Of a stretch of 64,000 nt of DNA, positions 19,203 to 29,091 are shown piece after piece. Every line of letters begins with the position of its first letter. Position 1 is the stretch's first letter. The translations under genes and the position numbers were made by a program. The notes beneath the pieces are model-generated. The model did no database searches and was not told the origin of the DNA. It saw only the letters and a program-made list of their open reading frames with translations. This DNA comes from Firmicutes bacterium UBA2598 (lineage in GTDB: Bacteria; Bacillota; PH28-bin88): the NCBI GenBank assembly GCA_002339345.1, contig DDKM01000103.1, positions 23,200-87,199 on the forward strand. Direction: 5' to 3'.

Positions 19203-19255
19203 TCTTCCATACCCCCCCGGCCGAACCCAGCCACCATGGAACTAACCACCGGTGA

Positions 19256-20164
19256 TTACAGGTCCTTGCGGTTATACCCGAAGAAACGTAAATCCCCTTC
19301 CTTCTGGCGCCAGTCCTTCCTCACCTTTACCCATAATTCCAGGAAAATCCTGCTGCCCAGCAAGTGTTCCATGTCCACCCTGGCCCGCTGGCCGATCTCC
19401 TTCAAAAGCTGCCCACCCTTGCCGATGAGGATGCCCTTCTGGGATTCCCGCTCCACATAGATGTTGGCCCCCACATACAACAGACCGGAGGACCGCTCCT
19501 CCACCTGGGCCACCTCCACCGCCACCCCATGGGGAACTTCTTCCCTGGTAAGATGCAATACCTTTTCCCGGATCAATTCCGCCATGACAAACCGCTCCGG
19601 CTGGTCCGTCAGGGCATCGGCAGGATAATACTGGGGGCCCGGCGGTAAATAACCGATGACCAGGGATACCAGGCGATCCAGGTTGTCACCGGTAATGGCG
19701 GACACCGGCACTACCTCAGCAAAATGGCGCCGCCGGGACATATCATCGATGATGGCCAGCAGCCGGTCCTTTTTTACCAGGTCAGCCTTATTCACCACCA
19801 GGAAGACAGGTGTCTGCACTTCAGACAGCAGGGCAAGGATATACTCTTCCCCCGCCGCCACCTCCGCGCCGGCATCCAGGATATACAGGATAAGGTCCAC
19901 TTCCTTCAAGGTCCGCACAGCGGCCTCCACCATGTATTCACCCAGCCGGTGCCTGGGCTTATGCACACCAGGAGTATCGATGAAGACCACCTGGGCATCC
20001 TCCCGGGTGAGTACCGCCTTGATCTTGTTGCGGGTGGTTTGGGGCTTGTCGGACATGATGGCGATTTTGTGCCCCACCAACCGATTAACCAGGGTGGATT
20101 TCCCCACATTGGGCCGCCCCAGGACACATACAAAGCCGGACCGGAACTGGCCACTCACAGGCAT
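19256..20164 (-). CDS. era: GTPase Era
   Basis: A 302-residue GTPase in 30S assembly that binds the 3' end of 16S rRNA. G1 is GRPNVGKST (about 15-23), G3 is DTPGVH and G4 is NKAD. The C-terminal KH domain contains GILIGKGGQLLKEIG. Its start overlaps cdd by 10 bases. The ATG at 20162-20164 abuts its AGGAGGG site, so the GTG two codons on is also possible. Confidence 0.95.
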   Translation of the reverse strand: MPVSGQFRSGFVCVLGRPNVGKSTLVNRLVGHKIAIMSDKPQTTRNKIKAVLTREDAQVVFIDTPGVHKPRHRLGEYMVEAAVRTLKEVDLILYILDAGAEVAAGEEYILALLSEVQTPVFLVVNKADLVKKDRLLAIIDDMSRRRHFAEVVPVSAITGDNLDRLVSLVIGYLPPGPQYYPADALTDQPERFVMAELIREKVLHLTREEVPHGVAVEVAQVEERSSGLLYVGANIYVERESQKGILIGKGGQLLKEIGQRARVDMEHLLGSRIFLELWVKVRKDWRQKEGDLRFFGYNRKDL

Positions 20165-20574
20165 CCCTCCTCTGCCGGTTTACCTGGCCTGAAGACAAAG
20201 CCTGCCGGCAGGAGAACGCTCAGCGGCTCCACCCGGCCGATGCCCTGGAGATTACCCATGACCACAATCATCTCGGAACCAAATTCCGCCAGCACCTGGC
20301 GGCAGGCCCCGCAGGGAACGCAATACCCATTGACATCCGCCACCACCGCCAGGGCTACCAAATCCCTTTCCCCGGCGGATACCGCCTTGGCCACCGCCGT
20401 ACGCTCCGCACAAATGGTAAGCCCGTAGGAAGCGTTTTCGATATTGCAGCCGGTGTAGACATTGCCGCTTCTGGCCTGTACCGCTGCCCCTACTGCAAAA
20501 CCGGAATAGGGAGCATAGGCCATTTCCCTGGCTTGCAAAGCCTTTGCCATCAATTCCTGGTAATCCAAATCCAT
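20155..20574 (-). CDS. cdd: Cytidine deaminase
   Basis: Deaminates cytidine and deoxycytidine for pyrimidine salvage. The zinc motifs CAERTA (near residue 53) and PCGACRQ (near 85) are present, as is the substrate stretch NIENASYGLT. I start at the ATG at 20572-20574 after GGAGGG, giving 139 residues. A longer frame upstream adds 12 unconserved residues. Confidence 0.93.
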   Translation of the reverse strand: MDLDYQELMAKALQAREMAYAPYSGFAVGAAVQARSGNVYTGCNIENASYGLTICAERTAVAKAVSAGERDLVALAVVADVNGYCVPCGACRQVLAEFGSEMIVVMGNLQGIGRVEPLSVLLPAGFVFRPGKPAEEGCL

Positions 20575-20673
20575 CCCTCCTATCACCGGATACGCCGTCA
20601 CCTTCATCATGGCCCATGTCCTTAATAATTACCCCGGTGCCCGGAGTTAGTCCGGCGCGCCGGGGTACAGGTT

Positions 20674-21735
20674 CTACTGGAAGGAAATTTTCATGCCTGT
20701 GGGCACCACCTGAAACCAGGTTTGCCCCGGTTTCAAGGCTACCGGCTGGCCTGCGGCGTCCAGGAACATTGTGGGGCTGCGCAGTCCCTCCTTCACCCAC
20801 CTGCCGTTGTTAGCCACCCCATCCCGGAAGTACAGGGCCTCCCCCTCCCCTTGGGTGGTGACCGCCAGGCGGCCATCCTTGTCAATGACCTTGGTGGGGG
20901 TGAACTGTACCACAATGTTGGCAGCGCGGAACTGCTCACCGCTGGCACCATCGGTATGGGGCTTCCCACCCTGGAAGCGCAGGTAGGTGCCGCTTTCCGG
21001 GTGGAAGGTATAACTGACCTTGGTTGAACCGAGGGGATAGGGGATGATGATCTCGCGAGCCCCCTCACCCGGCCAGGTAGTTTCGCTAAAGGAATACCCT
21101 GCCTTGACCTCCACCCCCTGGGGCCACCGGCTGGCGGCCATTTCCCACAGGTTGGCGGTGGAGCTGAACAGATTATGGGGCTGTTTACGGTTTTTATCAC
21201 GCCAGAAACCATTGGTTATGTAAGTTTCATCCAGGTGAGGGACCTGATGCTCCTTGAAATAACCGATGGTAGCTGGACTTTGGCCCACATGAACGTAGGC
21301 TGCGTTCAATTCAAGGGCCCGATCCACAAAATAGGGGCGGGCGCTGCGGATTGGCCCCACCAACTCCGTCTCGCCGGTATAGAATACCGCCATCAGGCGG
21401 GTGATCCCGCCTTCCACCAGCATCTCGTACACCACATCCGCTGCCGTCACCCCATAGTGGGGGCGTGCCACTGGGGCATTATCCAGCATCACCGCCAGGG
21501 GCATCCGTACCGGCAGGTTATCCACAGGCAGGCCGGTCAGAGGGTTGATGACCTGTACGGGAGAAGGATCGCTAACCCGCTGCGCCTGGACAGGTGGTGT
21601 GCCGGCCTGTGGTGGTGCGGCATCGTGGGATTTGCCGCAACCGGCCAAGGCCACCATTAGGGAAACTATTAGGAGGATTAAGGGTCCTGACCAAATTTTG
21701 CTTGGCAGCTTCGCCTGGAATGGGGGCAAGGTCAC
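20674..21735 (-). CDS. DUF3048 domain lipoprotein (YerB-like)
   Basis: A 353-residue exported protein with a signal peptide and lipobox LVALAGC ending at about residue 33, so it should be a membrane lipoprotein facing outward. After a Pro/Gln-rich linker, the DUF3048 domain starts at INPLTGLP; the segments ARPHYGVTAADVVYEMLVEGGITRLMA and PHNLFSSTANLW are typical. The molecular role is unknown; B. subtilis YerB is the best-known relative. GTG start at 21733-21735 overlaps its own GGAGG, so the TTG at codon 3 is an alternative. Confidence 0.82.
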   Translation of the reverse strand: MTLPPFQAKLPSKIWSGPLILLIVSLMVALAGCGKSHDAAPPQAGTPPVQAQRVSDPSPVQVINPLTGLPVDNLPVRMPLAVMLDNAPVARPHYGVTAADVVYEMLVEGGITRLMAVFYTGETELVGPIRSARPYFVDRALELNAAYVHVGQSPATIGYFKEHQVPHLDETYITNGFWRDKNRKQPHNLFSSTANLWEMAASRWPQGVEVKAGYSFSETTWPGEGAREIIIPYPLGSTKVSYTFHPESGTYLRFQGGKPHTDGASGEQFRAANIVVQFTPTKVIDKDGRLAVTTQGEGEALYFRDGVANNGRWVKEGLRSPTMFLDAAGQPVALKPGQTWFQVVPTGMKISFQ

Positions 21736-21748
21736 ACCTCCCCTTGGT

Positions 21749-22126
21749 CTACCTTAAAATAAATTGGCGCACCCACTGCAACAGGGGATGCCAGAAAACC
21801 AGCAGTCCCATCGCCACCGAAGCCAGGGCGGCCAGCAGGACCACCCCTGCCGCCAGGTGCTTCACCCGGCGGGCCAGGGGATGGTATGCCGGGCTGACCA
21901 GGTCCACCAACCCCTCCAGGGCTGTATTGACTGTTTCCGCTACCAGTACCAGGGCGATGGCCAGCACCAGCCCCGCCATTTTTACCGGCCCCACCTGCAA
22001 CAGCCACCCGGCCAGCAAAACTGCTCCGGCACAGGCCAGGTGAAAGCGCATATTCCTTTCCAGTTCCACCGCCATCCGGACTCCGTCCAGGGCATCCGCC
22101 AGGCGCCTGCTAAACTTACGTTTCAA
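21749..22126 (-). CDS. dgkA: Diacylglycerol/undecaprenol kinase family protein
   Basis: A 125-residue membrane protein with three hydrophobic helices and the active-site stretch ETVNTALEGLVDL near residue 65. Gram-positive members phosphorylate undecaprenol to recycle the cell-wall lipid carrier. TTG start at 22124-22126. It lies directly downstream of ybeY in the usual order. Confidence 0.9.
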   Translation of the reverse strand: MKRKFSRRLADALDGVRMAVELERNMRFHLACAGAVLLAGWLLQVGPVKMAGLVLAIALVLVAETVNTALEGLVDLVSPAYHPLARRVKHLAAGVVLLAALASVAMGLLVFWHPLLQWVRQFILR

Positions 22127-22132
22127 GGGACA

Positions 22133-22606
22133 TCACTCCCGTGCCAGGCCCAGGCGGCCCAACACCTCTTCTTCCCGCTGCCGCATCTGTATCTCCTGGG
22201 CTTCCTCCTGGTGGTCATAACCCAAAAGGTGCAGCAGGCCATGGACAGCCAGAAAAGCCACCTCCCGCTCCAGGGAGTGTCCAAAGTCTTTGGACTGCTG
22301 TACGGCGGTTTCCAGGGATATTACCACATCACCCAGCAGTTCCTCCCATTCCGCCGCCTGGTAAGATGGTTCCTCTGCTCCCGTTTCCCGCATGGCAAAG
22401 GACAAGACATCGGTGGGACAGTCCAGGTGCCGGTAGTTATGGTTCAATTCCCGGATGGCAGCATCATCCACCAGGGTAATACCCACTTCCGCCTCCGGCG
22501 AAACCCCCTCCATGGCCAGCACCTCTGTGGTGACCCTAGCCAGCAGATGTTCCATAGCAGGCGGCACTTCCACCTTATCCTGCCGATTTTGCACGAACAG
22601 CGGCAT
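22133..22606 (-). CDS. ybeY: Endoribonuclease YbeY
   Basis: A zinc-dependent RNase in 16S rRNA 3'-end maturation and ribosome quality control. The metal motif HGLLHLLGYDH lies near residue 115. I start at the ATG at 22604-22606 (157 residues), inside the 3' end of pgpH (30-base overlap); the longer frame adds 12 unconserved residues. Confidence 0.92.
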   Translation of the reverse strand: MPLFVQNRQDKVEVPPAMEHLLARVTTEVLAMEGVSPEAEVGITLVDDAAIRELNHNYRHLDCPTDVLSFAMRETGAEEPSYQAAEWEELLGDVVISLETAVQQSKDFGHSLEREVAFLAVHGLLHLLGYDHQEEAQEIQMRQREEEVLGRLGLARE

Positions 22607-24743
22607 CCTTGGCCTTTCTCCTTTCCATTTCCCGCAGGACATTCTCCGGGTATTCTATCCGGCTGTGGAACATGCCGTTCAAAACCCGAACAAAGGCCTG
22701 GGCAATCAGTTCCAGTTCCCGGAAAGTGAGTTCACTGTTTTCCAACTGCCCATCCTCCAGTTTTTCCTTGATAATCCGGCGCACCATCCCCTCCATGCGA
22801 CCAGGTGATGCCTTTTGCATGGATCGCACCGCAGCTTCCACACTGTCCGCCAGCAGGACAATGGCCGCCTCCTTGCTCTGGGGCCGGGGGGTTTCATAGC
22901 GAAAATCCGCCTCTAAAATGGACTCGGTGCGGTCCTGTTCCATGGCTTTATGGTAGAAATAGGAGATGAGGCCGGTACCGTGATGTTGTTCAATAATTTG
23001 TGTAATCACCTCGGGCAGTTTATGTTCCCTGGCCAGTTCCAACCCATCCTTGACATGGGACGTGATGATCAGGGTACTCAAGGTGGGGGCAAGCTTATCA
23101 TGGGGGTTGTCTACAGCAAACTGGTTCTCGATGAAAAAGTATGGCCGCTTGACTTTGCCAATATCGTGGTAATAGGAACCCACCCTGGCCAGCAGGCCGT
23201 TGGCCCCCACCGCATCGGCGGCCGATTCCGCCATGTTGCCCACCATCACACTGTGATGGTAAGTGCCGGGTGCTTCCATGAGCATTTTTTTCAGCAGTGG
23301 ATGATTAGGATTGGACAACTCCAGCAACCGTACGGAAGTGGTAATCCCAAAGGCGGTCTCCAAAAAGGGTAGGGAACCAATGCACAGGATAGTGGATAAA
23401 AACCCGTTTGCCACACCCATTAGCGCCCCCACCGACAAGGCCGTCAGGGAGTCCTGCTGGATGAGGCTAAAAGCCATAATGGTACACAGGTTGGCCACAA
23501 TAATGAATACAGACGCCCTGGCCAAATCTCCCCGCTGGCTCAAACCGGATACGCTGTAAACACCGGCCAGGCCGCTCACCACCCCGGCCACAGCGAAGTT
23601 GAATTGCCCGCCGGTAGCCAGGCCGGTGAAAAAGCCCATGATGACGGTACTAAAAATAGCCAACTTGGTATCCAGGAGGATGGCGATTAGCATGGATCCG
23701 GCAGCCACCGGGGCCAGATAACCCACCATGGCCGCCACTTCCGCGTTGCTCCCCAGGTTGATGGCGGCAAATCCCTTGGTAAACACCATGGTGGTGACCA
23801 GTAAAAGCCCCAGCAGCACAAAATGGGACTCCCGGTTATAGATTTCTTTTTTATGCTGGTAAACATACAGCAAAACCAGGACATAGCAAATCAACACCAT
23901 CAGAGCCAGGCCGGCCAGGGGTGCGTATGGGGCCCGGGAGCGCAGCTCACCCAGGCGCTGCAAAGCCTCGATGTGGGCTTCGGTGACAATTTCCCCTTGG
24001 CCCACTATTTTTTGATTCTTTTTATAGTCCACAAATACCGGTGTTACCGCTTCTTGGGCCAGCCGGATCATTCTGGCGGTACCTTCCATGTCATAGACCA
24101 AGTTGGGTTGAATGTCCAATGAGCTCAGAATCCCCTTGACGAACACGCCCAGGTGTTCATCCAGGCCCAGGCCGCCCACCTCTTCCATGATCCGTACCCG
24201 AGATGGTTCCACCGCCTCCAGCTGGATGCCGTTACCCATGACCCTGTTAATAATATCCAGGACATCCCTCTCCAGGGCGTCCAGTTTTTCTTCATCCTGG
24301 TCCAGAGCCGCCACCAGGGCGGCAAGGGGTACATTGATGTTACCCAGTTCTTCCTTCAGCCTTTGGGCCTTGGCCCGCATATCTCCGCCATTGGTAGACT
24401 TGACCTGCCGGACGGCGTTGATTTTGGCTGTAAAGGCTGCTCCCAGATCCCGTAATACCGCCTCGTCCACTTTATAGACAGGTTTGACCTGGTTGGCCGC
24501 TTCCTGCCTGGCCAGTTCGGTCTTCACTTCACTGGCATAGTTGATGCTCATCCTGGCCTCAAAATTCCTGGGGCTGGGTTGGCCAACTTCCAAGGAGACA
24601 TTCTTGGGAATGAAGTTGACACCCAAAAGGATAGTGGTGGCACTAAAAAAAACGAAGCCCCACAACAGCCGGCGGACACTCAATTTAACCCACATCCGGT
24701 TAAATGGCTGGTTGATATAGGTTTTCCAGTAATTACGACCCAC
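22575..24743 (-). CDS. pgpH: 7TM-HD cyclic-di-AMP phosphodiesterase
   Basis: A 722-residue protein. It has an N-terminal membrane helix, a large extracellular 7TMR-HDED domain (about 50-280), seven membrane segments (about 285-480) and a cytoplasmic HD domain. That domain contains HHSVMVGNMAE, HDIGKVKRPYFFIENQ and EQHHGTG. PgpH hydrolyses c-di-AMP to pApA. GTG start at 24741-24743 behind GGGGAGG. It lies between phoH and ybeY, the classic order. Confidence 0.93.
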   Translation of the reverse strand: MGRNYWKTYINQPFNRMWVKLSVRRLLWGFVFFSATTILLGVNFIPKNVSLEVGQPSPRNFEARMSINYASEVKTELARQEAANQVKPVYKVDEAVLRDLGAAFTAKINAVRQVKSTNGGDMRAKAQRLKEELGNINVPLAALVAALDQDEEKLDALERDVLDIINRVMGNGIQLEAVEPSRVRIMEEVGGLGLDEHLGVFVKGILSSLDIQPNLVYDMEGTARMIRLAQEAVTPVFVDYKKNQKIVGQGEIVTEAHIEALQRLGELRSRAPYAPLAGLALMVLICYVLVLLYVYQHKKEIYNRESHFVLLGLLLVTTMVFTKGFAAINLGSNAEVAAMVGYLAPVAAGSMLIAILLDTKLAIFSTVIMGFFTGLATGGQFNFAVAGVVSGLAGVYSVSGLSQRGDLARASVFIIVANLCTIMAFSLIQQDSLTALSVGALMGVANGFLSTILCIGSLPFLETAFGITTSVRLLELSNPNHPLLKKMLMEAPGTYHHSVMVGNMAESAADAVGANGLLARVGSYYHDIGKVKRPYFFIENQFAVDNPHDKLAPTLSTLIITSHVKDGLELAREHKLPEVITQIIEQHHGTGLISYFYHKAMEQDRTESILEADFRYETPRPQSKEAAIVLLADSVEAAVRSMQKASPGRMEGMVRRIIKEKLEDGQLENSELTFRELELIAQAFVRVLNGMFHSRIEYPENVLREMERRKAKDAAVRAKSAG

Positions 24744-24764
24744 CTTGCGTCCTCCCCGAGCAAT

Positions 24765-25721
24765 TTACTGCATCTGGTCGTAGGCCTTGATAATTTGCTG
24801 GACTAGCGGATGGCGTACCACATCGGCCTCGGTAAGATACTGAAAGGAGATTCCCTTGATTCCCTTGAGTACCCGCTGGACGTCCACCAGGCCGGACACC
24901 ACATCCCGGGGAAGATCAACCTGTGTCACATCCCCGGTGATCACCGCCTTGGAACTGAATCCAATACGCGTTAAAAACATCTTCATCTGTTCAGGCGTGG
25001 TGTTTTGCGCTTCATCCAGGATGATGAAGGAATCATCCAGAGTCCGGCCCCGCATATAAGCCAGGGGGGCAATTTCGATGAGGGTTCGCTCCATGTACTT
25101 TTGGGCTGTATCCAGGCCGAGGACATCGTACAGGCCATCATATAGCGGACGCAGGTAGGGGTTCACCTTTTCCTGCAGGTCCCCGGGGAGGAAACCCAGC
25201 TTTTCACCGGCCTCCACCGCCGGCCGGGCCAGGATAATCCGGCTGACCTCCTTGTTTCGCAAAGCGGCCACCGCCATCACCACCGCCAGGTAGGTTTTAC
25301 CTGTTCCGGCAGGCCCAATTCCAAAAACTATGTCGTGGTTTTTAATGGCACGAACATAATTTAGCTGGCCCAGGGTTTTCGGCTTAATTATTTTCCCCCT
25401 GGGTGTTGTGTATATGGTTTCGGAAAGGGCATCGGCCAGACCGGGGCCCCCTTCCCTTTTTATTTGACCGAGGGCGTAATTGATCGTTCCCATGTTAATG
25501 GGAGTCCCCATCCTTGCCAGTGCCGCCAGTTCTTGAAAAAGATTGCCCACCAAGGCCACCTTTTCCGGCATACCGGTGATAATGACCTCATTCCCCCTGG
25601 CCACAATTTTGGCTTCACTCTTTTCCTGGATATAGCGCAGGTGTTCGTCATGCCGGCCGAAAACCTCCGCCGCCTCGCCATTGGATCCAAGGTTAATGCG
25701 CACTTCCGCGGTATTGGTCAA
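24765..25721 (-). CDS. phoH: PhoH-like ATPase
   Basis: A 318-residue protein with Walker A GPAGTGKTYLA near residue 136 and Walker B FIILDEAQN near 235. The N-terminal region is KH-like. It is associated with RNA metabolism. The start is TTG at 25719-25721, with a weak upstream G-rich site. Confidence 0.92.
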   Translation of the reverse strand: MTNTAEVRINLGSNGEAAEVFGRHDEHLRYIQEKSEAKIVARGNEVIITGMPEKVALVGNLFQELAALARMGTPINMGTINYALGQIKREGGPGLADALSETIYTTPRGKIIKPKTLGQLNYVRAIKNHDIVFGIGPAGTGKTYLAVVMAVAALRNKEVSRIILARPAVEAGEKLGFLPGDLQEKVNPYLRPLYDGLYDVLGLDTAQKYMERTLIEIAPLAYMRGRTLDDSFIILDEAQNTTPEQMKMFLTRIGFSSKAVITGDVTQVDLPRDVVSGLVDVQRVLKGIKGISFQYLTEADVVRHPLVQQIIKAYDQMQ

Positions 25722-25809
25722 TGTTGATGTAAACCCCCCATAGGCAGATATTCACAAATCAATTATAGCGGGATAAACCACCGCCCACAACCATCAACAT
25801 ATGCCACCT

Positions 25810-27039
25810 TTACCTGTTTGGGGTGATAGGAAGCACCATACCGATATCCTCCAAGGTTTCCACCAGTACCCTTACCCTGGTGGTCCCTTCCCGGGAAGGG
25901 ACCACCTGCACCTGGCGGTCCACCACCTTCGCCCCTTCCGGCAGTTCAGCCATGATCCTTTCCGTGGCCACCCGGGCTGCCTGTTCAGCAGCACCCGCCG
26001 CCCCCATTTCCGTGGTCCGCATTTCCACTTCATGGTAGGTTGATTTAACTAGTTCGACGGTGAGGGGCAAATTCCTCCACCGAGGGAGGTAACTGAACTC
26101 TTCAAAGACGCGATAGGCCTGGTAGGACATGCGGGGCTTTTTTAAGATCACTTCTTTGTAGTTTAGTCTTATGCTCCATTGGGAGGTTTTGCGCCCTGTC
26201 GGTTTTTCCTCCACCAGGCTATGGGGATACTCTGCCACTGCCTCGTACCATACCCGGGCCCGCACAACTCCCCGGGCCCGTACATAACGGGTAGGCTGTG
26301 ATGGGGAGGTGCCTTTCGGTACAGATGGGGGCTGTGGGCTCACTGCACCGCTGATTAACACCTGCCCCCTTTGCACCGTCTGTCCCTCAGTAACAACTGG
26401 TTCACCCATCAGCACCAGGATCTCCTGCACCACCCCATCCCGGGTAGCCACCACATGGGCTGGAAGCCGCTTGTCCAGTTCAGGGGGAATCAACACCCTT
26501 TCCACCACCTGGATCCTGGCTCTGGTCCCATGGATTTCCACTCCTGTCCAGGCTAGCAAAGGGAACTGGTCTTCCAGCTGTATTTTCACATGGTCAACAT
26601 CAACCTTGTTCCGCCAAACCCCCGGTCGCAATCCTGCCCTGGCCGCCCTTTCCCTGATCTCCTCCTCCTTGACCAGGCTCAACCCTTCCGGTGCGGTGAC
26701 ATCCACAAACCAGATAAAGGAGGTAGCCAGGTACAACATCAAGACAAACAGGGTGGCGCCGGCCACCATGGTGGAACGCCGGCGAAAATGGGCGATGGTA
26801 AAGGGGATTCCCCCCTTGTGGGTGATCCTAACCCGACAGCTGGTCTGCCGTACCAGGGGCCGCAGGAAACGGAAGGAGTGCGGATGGGTTTTCATCACCA
26901 CCAGATCACCGGGTTGCCTGGCGATGTCCCACAGGCGAATACCTCGGCATAAGGCCAAGTTAATCAGCCTCTCCACCCCGGCCCCCTGCACTTGGATGAC
27001 AATGTATCCACGGAGGTATTCCCACCGGTTACTAACCAC
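25810..27039 (-). CDS. yqfD: Sporulation protein YqfD
   Basis: A 409-residue protein with one membrane segment at about 90-110 (TLFVLMLYLATSFIWFV) and a long extracytoplasmic domain. YqfD is a mother-cell protein induced by sigma-E; its exact role is unknown, with a link to SpoIVFA-type complexes suggested. It is paired with yqfC as in Bacillus and Clostridia. GTG start at 27037-27039 after GTGAGGAG. Confidence 0.9.
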   Translation of the reverse strand: MVSNRWEYLRGYIVIQVQGAGVERLINLALCRGIRLWDIARQPGDLVVMKTHPHSFRFLRPLVRQTSCRVRITHKGGIPFTIAHFRRRSTMVAGATLFVLMLYLATSFIWFVDVTAPEGLSLVKEEEIRERAARAGLRPGVWRNKVDVDHVKIQLEDQFPLLAWTGVEIHGTRARIQVVERVLIPPELDKRLPAHVVATRDGVVQEILVLMGEPVVTEGQTVQRGQVLISGAVSPQPPSVPKGTSPSQPTRYVRARGVVRARVWYEAVAEYPHSLVEEKPTGRKTSQWSIRLNYKEVILKKPRMSYQAYRVFEEFSYLPRWRNLPLTVELVKSTYHEVEMRTTEMGAAGAAEQAARVATERIMAELPEGAKVVDRQVQVVPSREGTTRVRVLVETLEDIGMVLPITPNR

Positions 27040-27066
27040 AACTCCTCACCCTGTTCCCCTGTACAC

Positions 27067-27369
27067 TTAAACTTCAAAGGCAATGGACTGGATGTAGCCA
27101 TCCAGGATGATTTCATCTGTCAGGATGTTGCGTACTACCAGGTCATGGCCGCTAATGACCAGTTCACCGGAACTGATACTAACCCTGACCTTCACAGGAG
27201 TATATTCGATGAGCCCCCGGTGGTTTTCCACTTGGACCCGCATCTGGCCCACCAGCATGATCCTGGGCAGATCCAGCATTACTTCCGGCGGCAGTTCCAG
27301 CAAATCCGTCAGGGAACGCCTGATACGCCGGCTCCTTTGCTCCGCAATTTTCCTGTGCCGGGTTCCCAC
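27067..27369 (-). CDS. yqfC: Sporulation protein YqfC
   Basis: A small protein of the YabP/YqfC family, expressed in sporulation with yqfD. The segment LELPPEVMLDLPRIMLVG and the repeated V-rich strands are typical. An upstream ATG (27376-27378) abuts the AGGAG site with no spacer, so I prefer the in-frame GTG at 27367-27369, eight bases after it, giving 100 residues. Confidence 0.88.
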   Translation of the reverse strand: MGTRHRKIAEQRSRRIRRSLTDLLELPPEVMLDLPRIMLVGQMRVQVENHRGLIEYTPVKVRVSISSGELVISGHDLVVRNILTDEIILDGYIQSIAFEV

Positions 27370-27436
27370 AGCCCCCATCTCCTTTCCCCCCGCTAACTAT
27401 TGTTATGCCATCCATTCCCCATTCAGAAGAAAATTT

Positions 27437-27461
27437 GGGAGACCGCTCCAGACGGTCTCCC
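27437..27461 (-). terminator. Terminator after the nfeD-floA operon
   Basis: GGGAGACCG and CGGTCTCCC pair around a 7-base loop. On the minus strand AAATTTTCTT follows. Confidence 0.8.
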
Positions 27462-27493
27462 ATTGGTTGATTATCTTTTATTGTAATAGTGGA

Positions 27494-28021
27494 TTAATGC
27501 CGCCCCCTGGCCAGCCGGCGGCGGGCCCTTGGCGGCCCAAGCACCTCCGCCATCACCACCGACCGGAGCAAATCATCGGCACCAAGGGGAAGCCCTAAGG
27601 CCAACTGCCCGAGTAACGGCTGGCCAGTGTTGAATTTCTCCCATGCCGGCTGCCTGGGTTCCTCCTCTCCATCACCCGGCAGGCTGCCGCGAGGCACCCT
27701 GGCCAGGTCGGTGCCAAACCCCTCGGTGCTCTTGAAATCATCCATGTCGGTATCCCTGGCACCGGAAGGTGCAGCAGCTACAGGCTTCTCTCCTTCTTCC
27801 TCCTCCAACATCTCCCAGATAAAGGGCGGCAGGGGCGGAAAATCCCGCGGAAAGGGACCCGGCGCCGGCAGTGGTTGCTGTTGCTCCTGCTGGGTAACCG
27901 GGGGTTGCAGCGGCGGCCGTTGCACCGGCGGCTGCGGCCGCCGGTTTTGCTTGCGCTGGGTTTCCCCCAGGGCCCGCATCAGGATGAACAAAGCGAAGGC
28001 GATTACAGCAAATAGGTCCAA
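27494..28021 (-). CDS. Unknown protein, membrane-anchored and proline/glutamine-rich
   Basis: A 175-residue protein I do not recognise. It has an N-terminal hydrophobic segment (about 2-17) and then a disordered Pro/Gln-rich stretch (about 25-65). The acidic middle contains EMLEEEEGE, and the short hydrophobic/basic C-terminus (LLRSVVMAEVLGPPRARRRLARGR) looks conserved in type. The start is TTG at 28019-28021, with AAGGGGTGA before it. It lies 18 bases after floA and ends before a terminator, so it is the last gene of nfeD-floA. It may act with the flotillin at the membrane; that is inference from the operon. Confidence 0.7.
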   Translation of the reverse strand: MDLFAVIAFALFILMRALGETQRKQNRRPQPPVQRPPLQPPVTQQEQQQPLPAPGPFPRDFPPLPPFIWEMLEEEEGEKPVAAAPSGARDTDMDDFKSTEGFGTDLARVPRGSLPGDGEEEPRQPAWEKFNTGQPLLGQLALGLPLGADDLLRSVVMAEVLGPPRARRRLARGRH

Positions 28022-28039
28022 GGGATCACCCCTTCCCCT

Positions 28040-29056
28040 TTATTCTTCCTTGTTTTCCTTGACTCCGCTCTGACCGGGGCGTCCTTCGGAAGCGGTTACC
28101 CTGGCGATGCCATCACGCATCTGGGTGTCAGCCAGGATATTCTGCATGTTGTAATAATCCATCACACCCAGCCTGCCTTCCCTAAGGGCAGCAGCCATGG
28201 CCCTGGGTACCTCTGCTTCTGCTTCCACCACCTTAGCCCGCATTTCCTGCACCGCCGCCTTCATTTCCTGTTCCCTGGCGACAGCCATCGCCCGGCGTTC
28301 TTCCGCCTTGGCCTGGGCGATGCGCTTGTCCGCCTCCGCCTGATCGGTCTGCAGTTGGGCACCGATGTTGCGCCCTACGTCCACATCCGCAATATCTATG
28401 GAAAGGATCTCGAAGGCGGTACCGGCATCCAGCCCCTTGTTCAAAACGGTCTGGGAAATACGGTCGGGGTTTTCCAGCACCTCCTTGTGGGTTTCCGCCG
28501 AGCCGACGGTGGTAACGATACCTTCACCCACCCGGGCGATGATGGTTTCCTGCCCTGCACCACCAACCAAACGATCGATATTGGCCCGCACCGTTACCCG
28601 GGCTTTAACCCGCACTTCAATGCCATCCTTGGCCACTGCAGCAACGATAGGTGTTTCGATAACCTTGGGGTTAACGCTCATTTGCACCGCTTCCAGTACA
28701 TTCCGGCCAGCCAGGTCAATAGCCGCTGCTCGCTCAAAGGCCAGGGGAATATTGGCCCGTTCGGCGGCAATGAGGGCATCCACCACCCGGTCCACATTAC
28801 CACCGGCCAGGTAGTGGGCTTCCAGCTGGTTGACGGAAACGGTAAGGCCAGCCTTGTCTGCTTTAATGAGGGGATTGACAATGCGAGAGGGGATGACCCG
28901 CCGCAGGCGCATGCCCACCAGGGTGAAAATGCCAACCCTTACTCCCGCCGCCAGGGCGGAAATCCATAGCCCTACCGGGATGAAGGTAAAGATGATCATA
29001 ATGGCCATCAATCCCAGTACCACAAACACCAACATTGTTAAGGCCGCCAGTTCCAT
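28040..29056 (-). CDS. floA: Flotillin-like protein FloA (YqfA)
   Basis: An SPFH-domain scaffold of functional membrane microdomains. An N-terminal membrane hairpin (about 5-55) leads into the SPFH domain with [20 protein letters not shown], then an Ala/Glu-rich coiled region ([19 protein letters not shown]) near 230-290. I start at the ATG at 29054-29056 (338 residues). A GTG six codons upstream overlaps the GGAGG site. Paired with nfeD, as usual. Confidence 0.92.
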   Translation of the reverse strand: MELAALTMLVFVVLGLMAIMIIFTFIPVGLWISALAAGVRVGIFTLVGMRLRRVIPSRIVNPLIKADKAGLTVSVNQLEAHYLAGGNVDRVVDALIAAERANIPLAFERAAAIDLAGRNVLEAVQMSVNPKVIETPIVAAVAKDGIEVRVKARVTVRANIDRLVGGAGQETIIARVGEGIVTTVGSAETHKEVLENPDRISQTVLNKGLDAGTAFEILSIDIADVDVGRNIGAQLQTDQAEADKRIAQAKAEERRAMAVAREQEMKAAVQEMRAKVVEAEAEVPRAMAAALREGRLGVMDYYNMQNILADTQMRDGIARVTASEGRPGQSGVKENKEE

Positions 29057-29091
29057 TACATTGAACACCTCCACATTTTTGTTCTGTTACT

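Noticed and set aside
21764..22729. Plus-strand frame of 321 codons
   Set aside because: It is antisense to dgkA, ybeY and the end of pgpH, all of which have clear family motifs; its composition is shadow-like (His, Gln, Pro).
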